This document shows, in pieces, positions 22,807-34,100 of a stretch of DNA of 64,000 nucleotides; positions within the stretch are counted from its first letter, which is position 1, and each line of letters opens with the position of its first letter. The stretch covers positions 5,079,618 to 5,143,617 of the forward strand of contig CM069454.1 in assembly GCA_035610835.1 (NCBI GenBank). Direction: 5' to 3'. A program made the position numbers and the translations under genes. Source of the stretch: Ophiura sarsii. Lineage: Eukaryota > Echinodermata > Ophiuroidea > Amphilepidida > Ophiuridae. The notes beneath the pieces are model-generated. The model was not told the DNA's origin. It saw nothing but the letters and a program-made list of their open reading frames with translations, and did no database searches.

Positions 22807-23138
22807 ATCCGGCCGGGTCAAATGTTATTGGGTTAATTTATTAAGACTTTTTTAAATGTTTTTAAAATTTTCTTTTTTATATTTCAACATTATTTTTACC
22901 TATCTTCCGGTTGATAAAAATATGTGTGTAAAAGCCAACGAAACCAAGAAACCCAAACAACAAGCTCGGGGTTGTACTCCACGTACAAGAAAGAAAATGC
23001 AACTAGGGGTGTGGTCGTCCCAAAACCGGCAAAATATGTCGCATGGTAGAACTCGCAAATGAACCGATGGAACCTATACCTAGCCTATGCCTCTGAAAAA
23101 GGTATGGTACACAAAAAAGGTATATTGTCAAATTTTCC

Positions 23139-23196
23139 GGGGGGGGGGGGGGGGGGGGGGTGCGGCGCCCACCCCTCCTTTATCCGCCACTGCATA
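23139..23196. mobile_element. Solo hAT-MITE right end with 22-G tract
   Basis: A run of 22 G is followed by CGCCCACCCCTCC and ATCCGCCACTG, which looks like the right end of a CAGTGGCGGAT-type MITE. No matching left end was found upstream, so it is probably truncated. Confidence 0.45.
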
Positions 23197-23460
23197 TAAC
23201 ACCGTGCGACCCTTTTTGCATGCCCACCAATTTTACAACTCCCAGTGCTCTGGGCTATGTCTTATATTTCTCGAGAAAAATCAATGCTCCATCTTAGGGG
23301 TTGTGGCATTATTCACATCAACATCAGTATGTGTAGTGCAAATTCAAGCCTTTTGTTAAGCGGTTATTTTGAAGTGTAAATGCCATTTTCTTTCTGCGCT
23401 TCGCGCATAGTCTTAAACCCTATCGACAAAAACATTTACTATGAGACGACTTCTGGACAG

Positions 23461-23746
23461 CAGTGGCAGCGCCACGGAGAGCATTCCCCCCAACATATTT
23501 CCTGCCCCCCCCCCCCCCAGTTTCCCCCCAAAAAATAATTTCAAAAAGAATAAAATTTGACCAAATTTGACCATTTTAGCGTAAAATATCAAATGTTGGC
23601 ACGCTGCGCGCGCATTTTATAACCATATTAGGTATAATTAGACCAAATTTTGCTTACCAGATTAATTACAATGACACCAAATTTGGTGCGACCATTTTTT
23701 AATTCTTGCCCCCCCCCCCCCTAAAACAAAAATGCTGGTGCCACTG
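23461..23746. mobile_element. hAT MITE, near-perfect 8-bp TSD
   Basis: The 286-bp element begins CAGTGGCAGCGCCA and ends TGGTGCCACTG. The flanks are CTGGACAG (23453-23460) and CTGGAAAG (23747-23754), one mismatch apart. Poly-C tracts lie near both ends. There is no transposase. Confidence 0.83.
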
Positions 23747-24023
23747 CTGGAAAGCAAATCTTTTCTGTGCCTCGGACGATATGGTGGAAAATATAATCAT
23801 CAACGGTCAAGACATTAGAGCCATAGAGTATATACTGTTACAAAATCCAATTTCATGATTTAAAAAATGTGATTTATTGCATGTTTTTCACCTCGTCTCA
23901 GCTTTGCACCAATGCTCACAAAAGTAGAACGTTTCAATAGATTATACGTTTCTGCTCAGAATGTTCTAACTTATTCTTGGTTATTGGTTTGGTTTCCTCC
24001 ATAATACTCTGCAAGGAAGGAGT

Positions 24024-24325
24024 CAGTGGCGTAGCTCGGGGGGGGGGGGGACAAATGCCCCCCCTGACGAAAAAAATTCAATTTGTGCCCCCGCCCCCCA
24101 CCCCTGTAAAAAAAAAAAGGGGTGAGAAAAAAATGAAATAGGAAAAAATTGAGAAAAAATACCGAGGTTATTAGCCAAAAAGAAGACCAAATTGTACATG
24201 TAAATGTAATACATTTACTGTGCGATATTTTTGGACTGTGCGATATTTTTTGGGGGGCAACCTTTTACGAACATTTTAGAAATCTTGCCCCCCCCCCCCT
24301 GAAAAAAATCCTAGCTACGCCACTG
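24024..24325. mobile_element. hAT MITE, perfect 8-bp TSD
   Basis: The 302-bp element runs CAGTGGCGTAGCT to AGCTACGCCACTG and is flanked by GAAGGAGT on both sides (24016-24023; 24326-24333). It is a sibling of 16859-17247, with a 13-G tract near the left end and C-tracts near the right. There is no transposase. Confidence 0.93.
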
Positions 24326-24479
24326 GAAGGAGTTAACAGGAGTATCCCTCTAACCTACAATCGCGGCCATAATTAGTTGGAACATCCATGTAATAATTAC
24401 GCTTTCATGCGTTCCTGTTTGCGCAAAATGTACACTATCGAATATTGAGTTACGTTTCATTTTCAAATAATACCCTTAA

Positions 24480-25830
24480 GTAATAGAAATTATAAACGGC
24501 ATATTCCTAGATTTTTGACCAAATTTCAAGATTGCGGACCATAAAATTGGTAATGTGAGCTGAAATTGCTTTATATCAGTTCTCAACATTACAGAGCATC
24601 ATATTTGGGACAAGTAATGAGAAAGAAATGTGAATTATTTTTAAAAAATCACAAGAAAATGCTTGAATTTCATTTAAATAGCATAATTCGGGTAGTATCC
24701 CTTTAATTTGATCTTTTCCCCCTCATATATGGTTTACAAACTTATCAGATCTGGAATCAGCACCAAATTTCGTTTCAAAAAAATGTTTTTGATTTTGTGG
24801 TATATCATTCCATCAAAGAATAGAGTAATTATTAAAGGCATATTCCTAAATTGCTGACCAAATTTCAGGATCGCGGACCATTAAATCGGGTCATACCCCT
24901 TTAATGTGAGCCGAAATTGCTTTATATCAGTTTTCAACATTACAGAGCATCATATTTAGGACAAGTGATGAGAAAGCGATGTTAAACATTAAAAGAATCA
25001 CAAGAAAATGCTTTCAAGGTGAATTTCATTAAAAAACAAAATTCGGGTAGTATCCCTTTAATTTAACCATTTTCCCCAAACAAATGGTTTACAAACTTAT
25101 CAGATCTGGAATCAGCACAAAATTTCAGTTCAGAAAAATGTTTTTGATTTTGTGGTATATTATTCCATCAAAGAATAGAGTAATTATTAAAGGCATGTTC
25201 CTAGATTCTTGACCAAATTTCAGGATCGCGGACCATTAAAGAGGTTAATGCCCCTTCAATGTGAGCCGAAATTGCTTTATATCAGTTCTCAAAATTACAG
25301 AGCTTCATATTTAGGACAAGTGATGAGAAAGAGATGTGAAACATTAAAAGAATCACAAGCAAATGCTTTAGGTGAATTTCATTAAAAAAACAAAATTCGG
25401 GTAGTATCCCTTTAATTTGACCATTTTCCCCACACAAATGATTTACAAACTTATCCGATCTGGAATCAGCACAAAATGTCAGTTCAGAAAAATGTTTTTG
25501 ATTTTGTGGTATATTATTTCATCAAAGAATAGAGTAATTATTAAAGGCATATTCCTAGATTTTTGACCAAAATTCAGGATTGCGGGCCATAAAATCGGGT
25601 AATACCTCTTTAATGTGAGCTGAAATTGCTTTATATCGGTTCTCAACATTTACAAAGCATCATATTTGGGACAACAAATGAGAAAGAGATGTGAAATATT
25701 AAAAGAATCACAAGAAAATAATTTATAGGTGAATTTCATTATAAACACATAATTAGGGTAGTATCCCTTTAATTTGACAACTTTCCTCACAGGTTCGGAT
25801 TTTACACTCACCAGATTTGTAATCAGCACA
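24480..25830 (-). repeat. Right arm: inverted ~325-bp tandem units (about 4.5)
   Basis: It holds the same units as 18180-19800, in the opposite orientation. The last unit before the tip shares with the left arm's first unit the segment AGCTGGGRATCCAAGAATGA, which fixes the outer limit of both arms. Confidence 0.85.
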
Positions 25831-25919
25831 AAATTGTTCAAATTTTGTGGTGTATTCCATCCATGGTTCCCCAAAAAAAATCATTCTTGGATCCCCAGCT
25901 AACATTGACAACATCCAGC

Positions 25920-26195
25920 TCATATGCAACGAGAAAGCTGCAACCGGATGCCTACTAGAAAGCTGCAACCATTGGGCAACGAGAAAGCTGCAACCGAATG
26001 CCTACTAGAAAGCTGCAACCGGTTGCCTACTAGAAAGCTGCAACCGGTTGCCTACTAGAAAGCTGCAACCGGTTGCCTACTAGAAGTGAATATATTAGTT
26101 GCCCACCCCTAGGAGCCACTTCTAGTGGGCTACTAGTAGTGCAACCAGTGGGCTACCGGAAAGGCTCACTTCTAGTGGGCTACCAGAAGTCACGA
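25920..26195. repeat. Right tip: AGAAAGCTGCAACCGGTTGC repeats
   Basis: About six units of CTACTAGAAAGCTGCAACCGG (period about 29 bp) are followed by AGTGGGCTACTAG words shared with the left tip. Confidence 0.8.
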
Positions 26196-26412
26196 ACGGC
26201 TGTGTATATTACACACGACTTTAGATAAAAAAAATAGGCGTTAGAGCTGTAATATTGTCTTTAAAAAACACTAATGATTTATTTAGGGAACGGTCACTTT
26301 AAACAATCCACTATGGCAATTTACATATGTAGACCTATTTTGTTAGTGTGTTTTATGCATGTGGTTGAGATTATATTTCTTTTTAACTTTTTTTTATTAT
26401 TAATTGATAAAT

Positions 26413-27096
26413 GTGCACCCAATTCTGATAGTCCAATACAGTTTAACTGTAATTAAAGTGCGTATTATATTACAGTTTTACTGTGCCTGTGTTATAACAC
26501 GGTAACACGTGTTACGGTATATTACAGTTGTTACTGTACCCTGTGTTATACACGGAATAAATCGCAATAACACTAACGAAAATAGTTTAAGAATGTTGGA
26601 TATCCGATATTTATAGTTTAAGATTGTTGGCTATCCAATATTTATAGTTTAAGAATGTTGGATATCCGATATTTATTGTTTAAGATTGTTGGCTATCCAA
26701 TATTTATAGTTTAAGATTGTTGGCTATCCAATATTTATAGTTTAAGATTGTTGGATATCCAATACGTATAGTTTATGATTGTGCCATCCTTATTTTTACC
26801 TCCCCGACCACCAACCCCCTGAGTGTTTTGACATATAAATTCTGTATCAATATCATTTCAAAGGTGTCAAATATAAAATACGTACAGTATACGTATTTGT
26901 ACGTGTACTGTCATTGTCAGTGTTATTGCGCTTTATTCCGTTGAGGGCGCTATCACCCTGTAGCACAGGGTACAGTAACAACTGTAATATACCGTAACAC
27001 GTGTTACCGTGTTATAACACAGGCACAGTAAAACTGTAACATAATACGCACTTTAATTACAGTTATACTGTATTGGACTATCAGAATTGGGTGCAC
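26413..27096. mobile_element. MITE with ~140-bp inverted repeats made of palindromes
   Basis: The left arm (26413-26548) and right arm (26958-27096) are inverted copies starting GTGCACCCAATTCTGATAGT. Within each arm are consecutive near-perfect palindromes: ACAGTTTAACTGT, ACAGTTTTACTGT, GTGTTATAACAC, GTAACACGTGTTAC and ACAGTTGTTACTGT. The 410-bp interior carries a ~32-bp tandem repeat. No transposase or clear target duplication was seen. The right end abuts a LINE tail. Confidence 0.8.
26580..26785. repeat. ~32-bp tandem repeat, about 6 copies
   Basis: Units of TATAGTTTAAGATTGTTGGC plus TATCCAATATT repeat, some with GGATATCCGA in place of GGCTATCCAA. The repeat lies within the MITE interior. 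Confidence 0.88.
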
Positions 27097-27117
27097 CGTG
27101 TTACAATTAGAATAAAT

Positions 27118-27545
27118 CAAAAATTAAAACTTAAGTATGCAGCCAGTGGGGTTCGAGCCCACTCCCTTAAAAGTTTTTCCCGACTAGAAATCCCCAAAAC
27201 AAAAATAGCTTATGGGGATAGATCATTTTCGGCTTATGGTCCTAAGTTGTGGAACAGCTTACCAAATAATGTACGCGATGCTCCCAATGTGAAAGCTTTT
27301 AAAAAGCTCTTAAAAACCTACCTTTTCCCAAATTAATTGCTAGTCATTGTGCATATTTTTGGTTTCTTAATTGTATATTTATATATCTGTTTTTATCATA
27401 ATTGCTGATGTAATAAGTAGGTATTTTATCATGTGTCATTATTTTGTTGCATGCTGTAACTATATTGTATTTTAGATTGTGTTTTAATGTACAGCGCATT
27501 GGTCCATGGGAAATGCGCTTTATAAGTATCTTGAAATAAAAAAGC
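27118..27545 (+). pseudogene. LINE ORF2 C-terminus and 3' UTR
   Basis: The frame ends with SFSRLEIPKTKIAYGDRSFS, then YGPKLWNSLPNNVRDA and FKKLLKTYLFPN before a stop at 27334. This is the standard LINE ORF2 ending. The 3' UTR contains ACAGCGCATTGGTCC...AAATGCGCTTTATAAGTA, like the conserved 3' ends of CR1/L2 relatives. The 5' part is lost at the border with the MITE at 27096; the apparent start codon at 27073 lies in the MITE and is not real. Confidence 0.85.
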
Positions 27546-27725
27546 ACTTGTTGATAGTCCAAGGACTTAATATCCATTAGGCCACGTCTCCAGCTCGCGT
27601 TTTGTATTTCATATAAGCACCGGTCACTGTAAACAATCTCTATACGTAATGAGAACGAATCATACAAACCAGAAGATGACTAGAACGCTGTGTTTCACGT
27701 GATATTTTATTCCAGTTATAAATTT

Positions 27726-27781
27726 CGATGATGTTAGAGATGTATTAGTATTAAAATACTAATACATCTCTAACATCATCG
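27726..27781. other. Perfect 27-bp hairpin
   Basis: CGATGATGTTAGAGATGTAT plus AGTATT is followed by AA and then its exact reverse complement, giving 27 uninterrupted pairs. No flanking target duplication was recognised. The two-base loop is too tight for a microRNA precursor. It may be a minimal foldback or the product of a palindromic break repair. Confidence 0.85.
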
Positions 27782-27933
27782 ATCATCGTTTTAAACATGT
27801 ACCTTAGAATAATCGAATTGTTTTAAAATGTGTCTTTTATTAACAGTCTGCCTCGGAAGGGTGTTTCCGTAACCTGACATACTTTATCTGACACACTGAT
27901 ACACTTTTATCTGACACAGTTTTGTATGCGTTC

Positions 27934-28088
27934 GTAGGGGGTGTTCAAGTGGTGTTCAAGTGGGTGTTCAAGGGGTGTCCAAGGGATGTTCAAGGGAGTG
28001 TTCAAGAGTTGTTAAACAAGTGTTCAAGGGGTGTTCAAGGGAGTGTTCAAGGGTTATCAAAGAAGTGTTCAAGGGGGTGTTCACTACG
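27934..28088 (+). repeat. Minisatellite, GTGTTCAAGGGG orientation
   Basis: About 12 units of 12-13 bp (GTGTTCAAGGGG with variants). At about 28090 the array switches to the complementary strand. Confidence 0.9.
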
Positions 28089-28097
28089 TTTTACATT

Positions 28098-28530
28098 TCT
28101 ACACTCCCTTGAACACCCCCTTGGATACCCCGTGAACACCCCTTGAACACCCACTTGAACATCCCCTGAAACCCACTTAACACCCTTGAACACCCCTTGA
28201 ACAACCTTGAACACTCCCTAGAACACCCCCTGAACACTCCTTGAACACCCCCTTGAACACCCTTGAACACTTCTTTAACAACCCTTGAACACTCCTTTGA
28301 ACACCCCCTTAACAACCCTTGAACCCCCCGTGATTACTTCTTTAACAACCCTTGAATACTCCCTTGAACACCACCTTGAAAACCCCTTGAACACCCCCTT
28401 AACACCCCTTGACCATCCCTCTTAACAGCCCCTTGAACACTCCTTGGAACACTTCTTTAACAACCCTTGAACACTCCCATGAACCCCCACCCCCCCCCCC
28501 CCCCCCCCCCCCCCCCTTGTGAACACCCCC
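28098..28530 (-). repeat. Same minisatellite, inverted, with 27-C tract
   Basis: About 30 units of CCCCTTGAACAC and variants, the complement of the preceding array. A pure C run occupies 28490-28516. The Cys/Gly-rich and Val/Gln-rich frames on both strands are translations of this repeat. Confidence 0.9.
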
Positions 28531-28613
28531 TTGAACGCCTAAAAAAACTGCTCGAGGGTGTGCTAGTGATTTTTTGCGCGGCGGCACGGCGACGCTTATA
28601 CGTTCCATACATG

Positions 28614-29066
28614 TGTTGTGACGTGGTTTTAGGGAAAATACTCGCATGGCGGAGAGGGGATCAAAACACACAGAATAAATATAACGGATATAGCTTCCAA
28701 GTTATTTATATATACATTTGATTAATTCATCATAAATAGTTCACTTACTCATATTATAAACGAACACAGCACCCAGCATCTAGACTATCCTAAAGAAATG
28801 ACATGACACGCATCAATCGTGAGCTTCTGTAATTCAGAGCTCACTAGTCCTGTTGTGTGAATTGAAAACTATATGGCCTAAACTTATCATGAGGTGTTGT
28901 CAGCGTGACACGACGACTTGAATTGGTCAGAGATATTGGCGCGTAGACTGAATGGGATTCAGAATACGGAAGTACGGTGTTGCCATTTCAAGTCAATCAT
29001 GGCCTGAATTCTAGATATGAAAATATCCAGAATTAATAATATCAATATAAATTTAGCGTCACAACA
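28614..29066 (-). repeat. 3' LTR (left copy)
   Basis: 453 bp with a 10-bp inverted terminus TGTTGTGACG/CGTCACAACA. On the minus strand it carries a TATA-like TGTATATATAAATAA near 28702-28716. It is almost identical to the other LTR. Confidence 0.95.
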
Positions 29067-29080
29067 TACGCCCTTCCTAA
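29067..29080 (-). other. Polypurine tract candidate
   Basis: On the minus strand, AGGAAGGGCGTA immediately precedes the 3' LTR. It is short for a polypurine tract, but it is in the required place. Confidence 0.5.
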
Positions 29081-30206
29081 CAAAATTGACACCTGACAAT
29101 TTAACTTAAAGAATGCTGGGTGAAATATTTATAAAAGAAACTGATATCACTATCATTTAGAGAAACGAATTATGCATTTCGTCTCAACATTTAGCATGTC
29201 TTTTTATACATGCTTACGTCAGCCAAATTGACGACATCTATAATCAGGTTGTTTATTTTTAACTATCTGCGAACGTTATTTTATTTTTAAACGAGTGGCC
29301 TTAAATATAAATTTATTATTAATCTTCTGCGACGCCAAACCTGTGGAAACCTGCGACCGTATTAACCCGGAATTCACGCGATTAAATTCCAAGTGATTAC
29401 GCTCACACGGTAAAGAGGGATTTTTTTGTTGTTGAACAAACACGCATACGGGATATCCCTTAAATGGCCTAACACAAACACACACACTCTCATACATAAT
29501 CCTCTGATTAACGTGTGCGGTCTAAAGGTTTCATCAAAAGTTGAAGCGCAAAAGAATTGTAAAATTTCCTTCCAATTTCGATGTTTCATACGGAAACATA
29601 TTTTTCTTATTTCAAAGAAATCACGTTTTTGTGACCCTTTAAAATTAAATAGTCATCAATGGTGACTATATAATGTGTACACAACAAGACAATACAAGAC
29701 AGACAAAACAAGACAAAGGTAGCACTACTGAAACATTTAGTAATTTACATTAAACTTTCTTTTGTTTGCGTCTATTCATGTGAGACTAATGTTGCCAGAA
29801 AACCTCACAACATATGCCTCTTCCGAAAAGATACAAATAAATATAACACTTATTTGATCATACTGCATTTCCGCATTTTTGCTCAACTATATAAATTCAA
29901 ACTTTCTACATGAAGAATATCATTGTGTGCAATTCTTTGCAACAATCATTTCTATATACAAATTAACGAAAGTGAACACACACTTTCAGGCAATGTTGCC
30001 CAAATTACAAATTGCTCTCATTCAACAATTTTATCAAAATAACACATTTTGTGTCATAAGAATTGAAATACTCATATCATGACATATCTCAGCCTACGGA
30101 CTATAAATTTTATTCATATACTTCCTCTGTGTTCTCTATACTTGTACACTTTTAATTTATTTGCTGTTTCAGACTCTGTTCCTGCAATGATTCTTGCCCG
30201 CTGGCT
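29081..30206 (-). other. Untranslated region between pol and 3' LTR
   Basis: About 1.1 kb without a supported ORF. The minus-strand frames at 29276-29497 and 29374-29589 overlap in different frames and have no membrane or glycoprotein features, so an env gene is not supported. A short ACAAGAC repeat sits near 29680-29715. Confidence 0.55.
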
Positions 30207-30224
30207 TTACATCTTGCCAGTAAT

Positions 30225-30400
30225 TTTGACTGGGTTAGCTTTCAGAGATTCTAAAGCGGCCGCGTTTAGGTTAGTCTCTGGTTCCCAAGTATTTCTTGAA
30301 TTTGGGAAGCCCCGCCATTTTATCAAATACTCAAGACGTTTCTTTTTAAAACGTCCCCTGAGAATACGCTCTATCACATATTCTGGAGTTTCATCTTGAA
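30225..30400 (-). other. Chromodomain at the pol C-terminus
   Basis: Near the end of pol the minus strand encodes YVIERILRGRF, YLIKWRGFPNSRNTWEPE and NL. This is the aromatic-cage and WEP signature of a chromodomain. In chromoviruses this module guides integration to modified histones (family knowledge). It is preceded by the integrase GPF motif (KFWAGPFLLV). Confidence 0.88.
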
Positions 30401-31136
30401 TAGGAGGCAAACCTGGAATAATTGGAATCTGATTCTTGTCAGACTCGTGGGTAGCCAAAAGTTGTTCAAATATATCATCAGGACAATCGTCTAGAACTAA
30501 TCCTGGAATTGGATCTCTATTTTCAGGATCCACAGGGGGAGTATCATTGCTTGGACGGACAAATCTATTATATGCAAATTTCATACGGTTAACATGTACA
30601 GTAGATGTTACCAATTTGTTGTTTTCAAGATTTCGCACCTTGAAATTTACAGGACCAGTCTGTTCGACTAGTAGAAAGGGTCCCGCCCAGAACTTTGAGA
30701 GTTTACGTGACAATCCTTGTTGCAATGCAGGTATATAAATCCAAACTGAATCACCAACTTGATATGGAACATCTTGCGCACGATCATCAAAACGCTCTTT
30801 CATTTTGGCTTGATTACGTTCAGCATGACGTTTTGAAATGTCCCTAAATACTTCGAGTTGTGATACCAGATTGTGAATGTGCTCACGAAGTGTCTTATCT
30901 GGATATTTGCATTGTGCTAGGAGTGTAACATCTATCGGAAGTCTTGCCTCTCTACCATACAACAAGAAGAAGGGACTAAATCCGACTGAATTTTCAGCGG
31001 GAGTTGTTCTATAGGCAAATTGTATAGCTGTTATGTACTTATCCCAATCGCTTTGGTATTCATTGACATAATGTGAAATGGTATCCAGAATTACTGCATT
31101 AAAACGTTCCTGAATTGCATTGCATTGTGGATGATA

Positions 31137-31139
31137 TTA
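31137..31139 (-). other. Nonsense codon inside the integrase core
   Basis: TAA interrupts the frame between the second catalytic Asp and the catalytic Glu of the DDE triad. It replaces the residue that usually precedes Tyr-His-Pro-Gln. It is the only stop in the pol frame, so the copy probably died recently. Confidence 0.9.
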
Positions 31140-34100
31140 ACTTGTATTCAGTTTGTGAGTGCGCATAATACGACAAACTTCCAATACAATCTTGGAGAGG
31201 AAATTTTGACCTCTGTCGCTCAACAAGGTTTGAGGACAACCATGTTCACAAATTACATAATCAAAGAATGCGCGAGCAATGGTTGACGCATCAGTAACTT
31301 TCAATGGTACCAAAATTGGCCATCTAGTACAATGATCTGAAAAACAGAGTACATAGCGATTACCTGAAGTGGTAATAGGTAAAGGACCTAAAATGTCAAC
31401 ACTTACTCGTTCGAAAGCGCCTGGCACTTTCATAGTTACCATTGGGGCTAGTACTTTATGTCTATGAGTTTTTCGTTGAGAGCAAGAAATACATGAACGG
31501 ACCCAGTTGTCTACGTCACGATACATGCATTTCCAAAAGTAACGTTGACGGATTCTATTGTAGGTTCGCTGAAATCCAAAATGTGCGGCTAACACGTTAT
31601 CATGACAGTTATTTAGAACTGTATCAATTAATTGCACGGGTATATACAAACGATGGACATTTCTTTCAGGCATGTGCCCTTTAGCAGGAGTATGCCAAAT
31701 GTGATACAACAACCCTTCGTGTGCATAGTACTGATCAGCCTGTAAAACTACATTCCTAGCCTTAACAGCATTATCTGGCAATTCATCGTTTTCCAGATAT
31801 TGCAACATTGATCCCGCAAATATATCCGTCAACAAAACTTGTTTGAATTTGTCTAAGTTGAGCTCATTTGGAAAGTTTGGAATATTTGGCTTGACTGAAT
31901 CTTTGTCATTCTCAACACGTTTCCCTTTTTGAAATCGAAGATTTCTAACCACGTTTACTGTAGGACGAGAGTTCACATCATTACTAGGATTTTGTATGAT
32001 GTCGCTCACCATCTCGTCTAATCCCGACTTTACCCAGGCTACCTTATTAACTTCTACAGCATCAGTGACTTTGGAATGAGAATGATTGCAATCAGTACAA
32101 ATATCCATTCTGTCATAATCTATTCTACTTAATGCATCAGCGTTACCATTATGGCGTCCACGAATGTGAATTACATCAAACTTATATGACTGCAGTTTAA
32201 GTGCCCATCGCGCTAATCGACTTCCGGTATTTTTGTTAATACCAAAGAGCCATTTCAAAGCGCAATGATCAGTTACAACAGTGAATTTGATACTATGTTG
32301 CAAATATGGAGCATATTTCTTGATTCCCTCGACAACTGCCAAAGCTTCAATTTCTGTAACAGTGTAATTTCTTTCCGCATCATGTAATGCTCTTCCACCA
32401 TAGGATATCACACGTTCTTTGCCATCCTGCTTTTGGGCCAAGATAAAACCTAAACCAGTACGACTAGCATCGGTTTGCAATATGAATTCTGTGCCATCGA
32501 AATTTGGATATGCTAGAATTGGTGGCTCTAACAATTTTCGTTTGAGCGTTTTGAATGCTTCTTGACAACTTTGATCCCAAACAAAAGATACATCTTTTCT
32601 AGTTAAATTGGTTAGTGGTTCAGCAATTTTGCAAAAGTCCTTTATGAACTTTCGATAATATCCCACAAATCCAAGAAAAGATTTGACTTCGGTTACTTTG
32701 GCAGGAGTTGGATAATCTTGGACAATTTTCAATTTTGCTGGATCTGTTGCTACACCATCTTTGTTCACTACGTGACCTAAATATTTGACCTCAGTTTGAC
32801 CAAAAGTACATTTCTTAGGTTGTAATTTTAGACCAGCTGCGCGCAACCTATCGAAAACTTGCCTTAAATGGTCCATGTGTTCGGAGAAAGAACTACTGAA
32901 TATAATTATGTCGTCTAAGTAACAGAGAACGAATTTCCAATTCAAACCTCTCAAAACTTCTTGCATAGCTCGTTGGAAAGTGGCTGGGGCGTTATGTAAA
33001 CCAAATGGCATTCTTTGGAATTCATATAGACCATCTTGAGTGATGAATGCAGTTTTAGATTTGGAACTTTCTTCCAAGCCTATTTGCCAATATCCAGCCG
33101 CAAGATCAAGAGTTGTAATGAAATTTGGTTTAGCTGCACCTAAACTATCTAAAGCATCGTTTATGTTAGGTAACGGAAAGTTATCGCGTGCACAAATCTT
33201 ATTCAAGGCTCTAAAATCAATTGCAAATCTATAAGTATTTGGGTCACCAGCTTTAGGTGTCATGCATACTGGAAAGGACCAAGGACTTGCTGACTCCTTT
33301 ATAATGTCTTGTTCTAACATTTCGTGGACTTGTCTACGTACTTCAGCTTGAATGTGACGAGCTTGCCTATACGGTCTAGATCTAATAGGAGGGTGATCAC
33401 CAGTGTTAATAGCATGTTTAACACGGGAGTAATTACCAGTAGGACCCCCTTTTATTTGAAATATATCAATATATTCAGTGAGTAAACCATTGATTTCAGA
33501 TGCTTCAGTACCTGACATGTGATCAGTATTTAAATTCACTTTTGAAAGGACTTCCTTTACTGAATCTTGTTTACTGTTTACATCGCTAGCTACCGCGGAT
33601 GCTTGCCTTATATTAACATTGTTAACATTGTTTTTCTCAAGATCGGGGAAGGAGTGAATCCTATGCGGGTCAACGAGAGAAAAAATGCCCAATTTAGTAC
33701 GAGGGTACAAAGTTATTGGTTCATCAGTAGTATTCATAACTAATAAATGAATACAGTTATTCTGTACACTAGAAGCAGTATTCGCGATCAATACACCTAA
33801 TGCAGAGACACGCCTACCTCCATGAGAGAGACCAATTGTATTGAATGGCAATTTATTTGACAGTCTTGCGCACACAACAGACTGAGTGTGAGCAGGAATT
33901 TCCTGTTTCTCAATGACAAGTATTTTACTCTCCTTAGCAAGTCTTAGTGTACGAGATTCACAATCTATTCTTGCGCAGTGCCTGTTTAAAAACTGAGATC
34001 CAAGTATGATACGTGTACTTAAGTTACGAGCAATATTCATAGGTACAGGAAATTGAGTGCCATTGACAGATATGGACAAAACTATGAATCCAGTAATTTC

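Larger units (their letters stand above)
17813..26195. mobile_element. Foldback-like composite element (8.4 kb)
   Basis: Two long arms are inverted relative to each other: left 18132-19840 and right about 24433-25905. Each is built from tandem ~325-bp units. Outside each arm lies a tip of short repeats rich in AGTGGGCTACTAGAAGT-like words (17813-18035; 25920-26195). The inner edges match too (ATTTTGAAAATGAAACGTAACTCAATATT and its inverse, shown here only as its location near 19810-19840 and 24433-24465). The interior is 4.6 kb. The architecture recalls FB elements of flies and TU elements of sea urchins (family knowledge). No transposase is visible and no target duplication was found. Alternatively, two separate arrays may simply have been inserted in opposite orientation. 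Confidence 0.6.

Noticed and set aside
27726..27781. microRNA precursor
   Set aside because: The loop is two bases and pairing is perfect over the full length, unlike a microRNA hairpin.
26000..28530. CRISPR-like or array-type defence locus
   Set aside because: The regular repeats are tandem minisatellites without unique spacers, and the genome is eukaryotic.
29276..29665. env-like gene between pol and 3' LTR
   Set aside because: The short overlapping frames lack signal peptide, transmembrane segment and Cys/glycosylation pattern.
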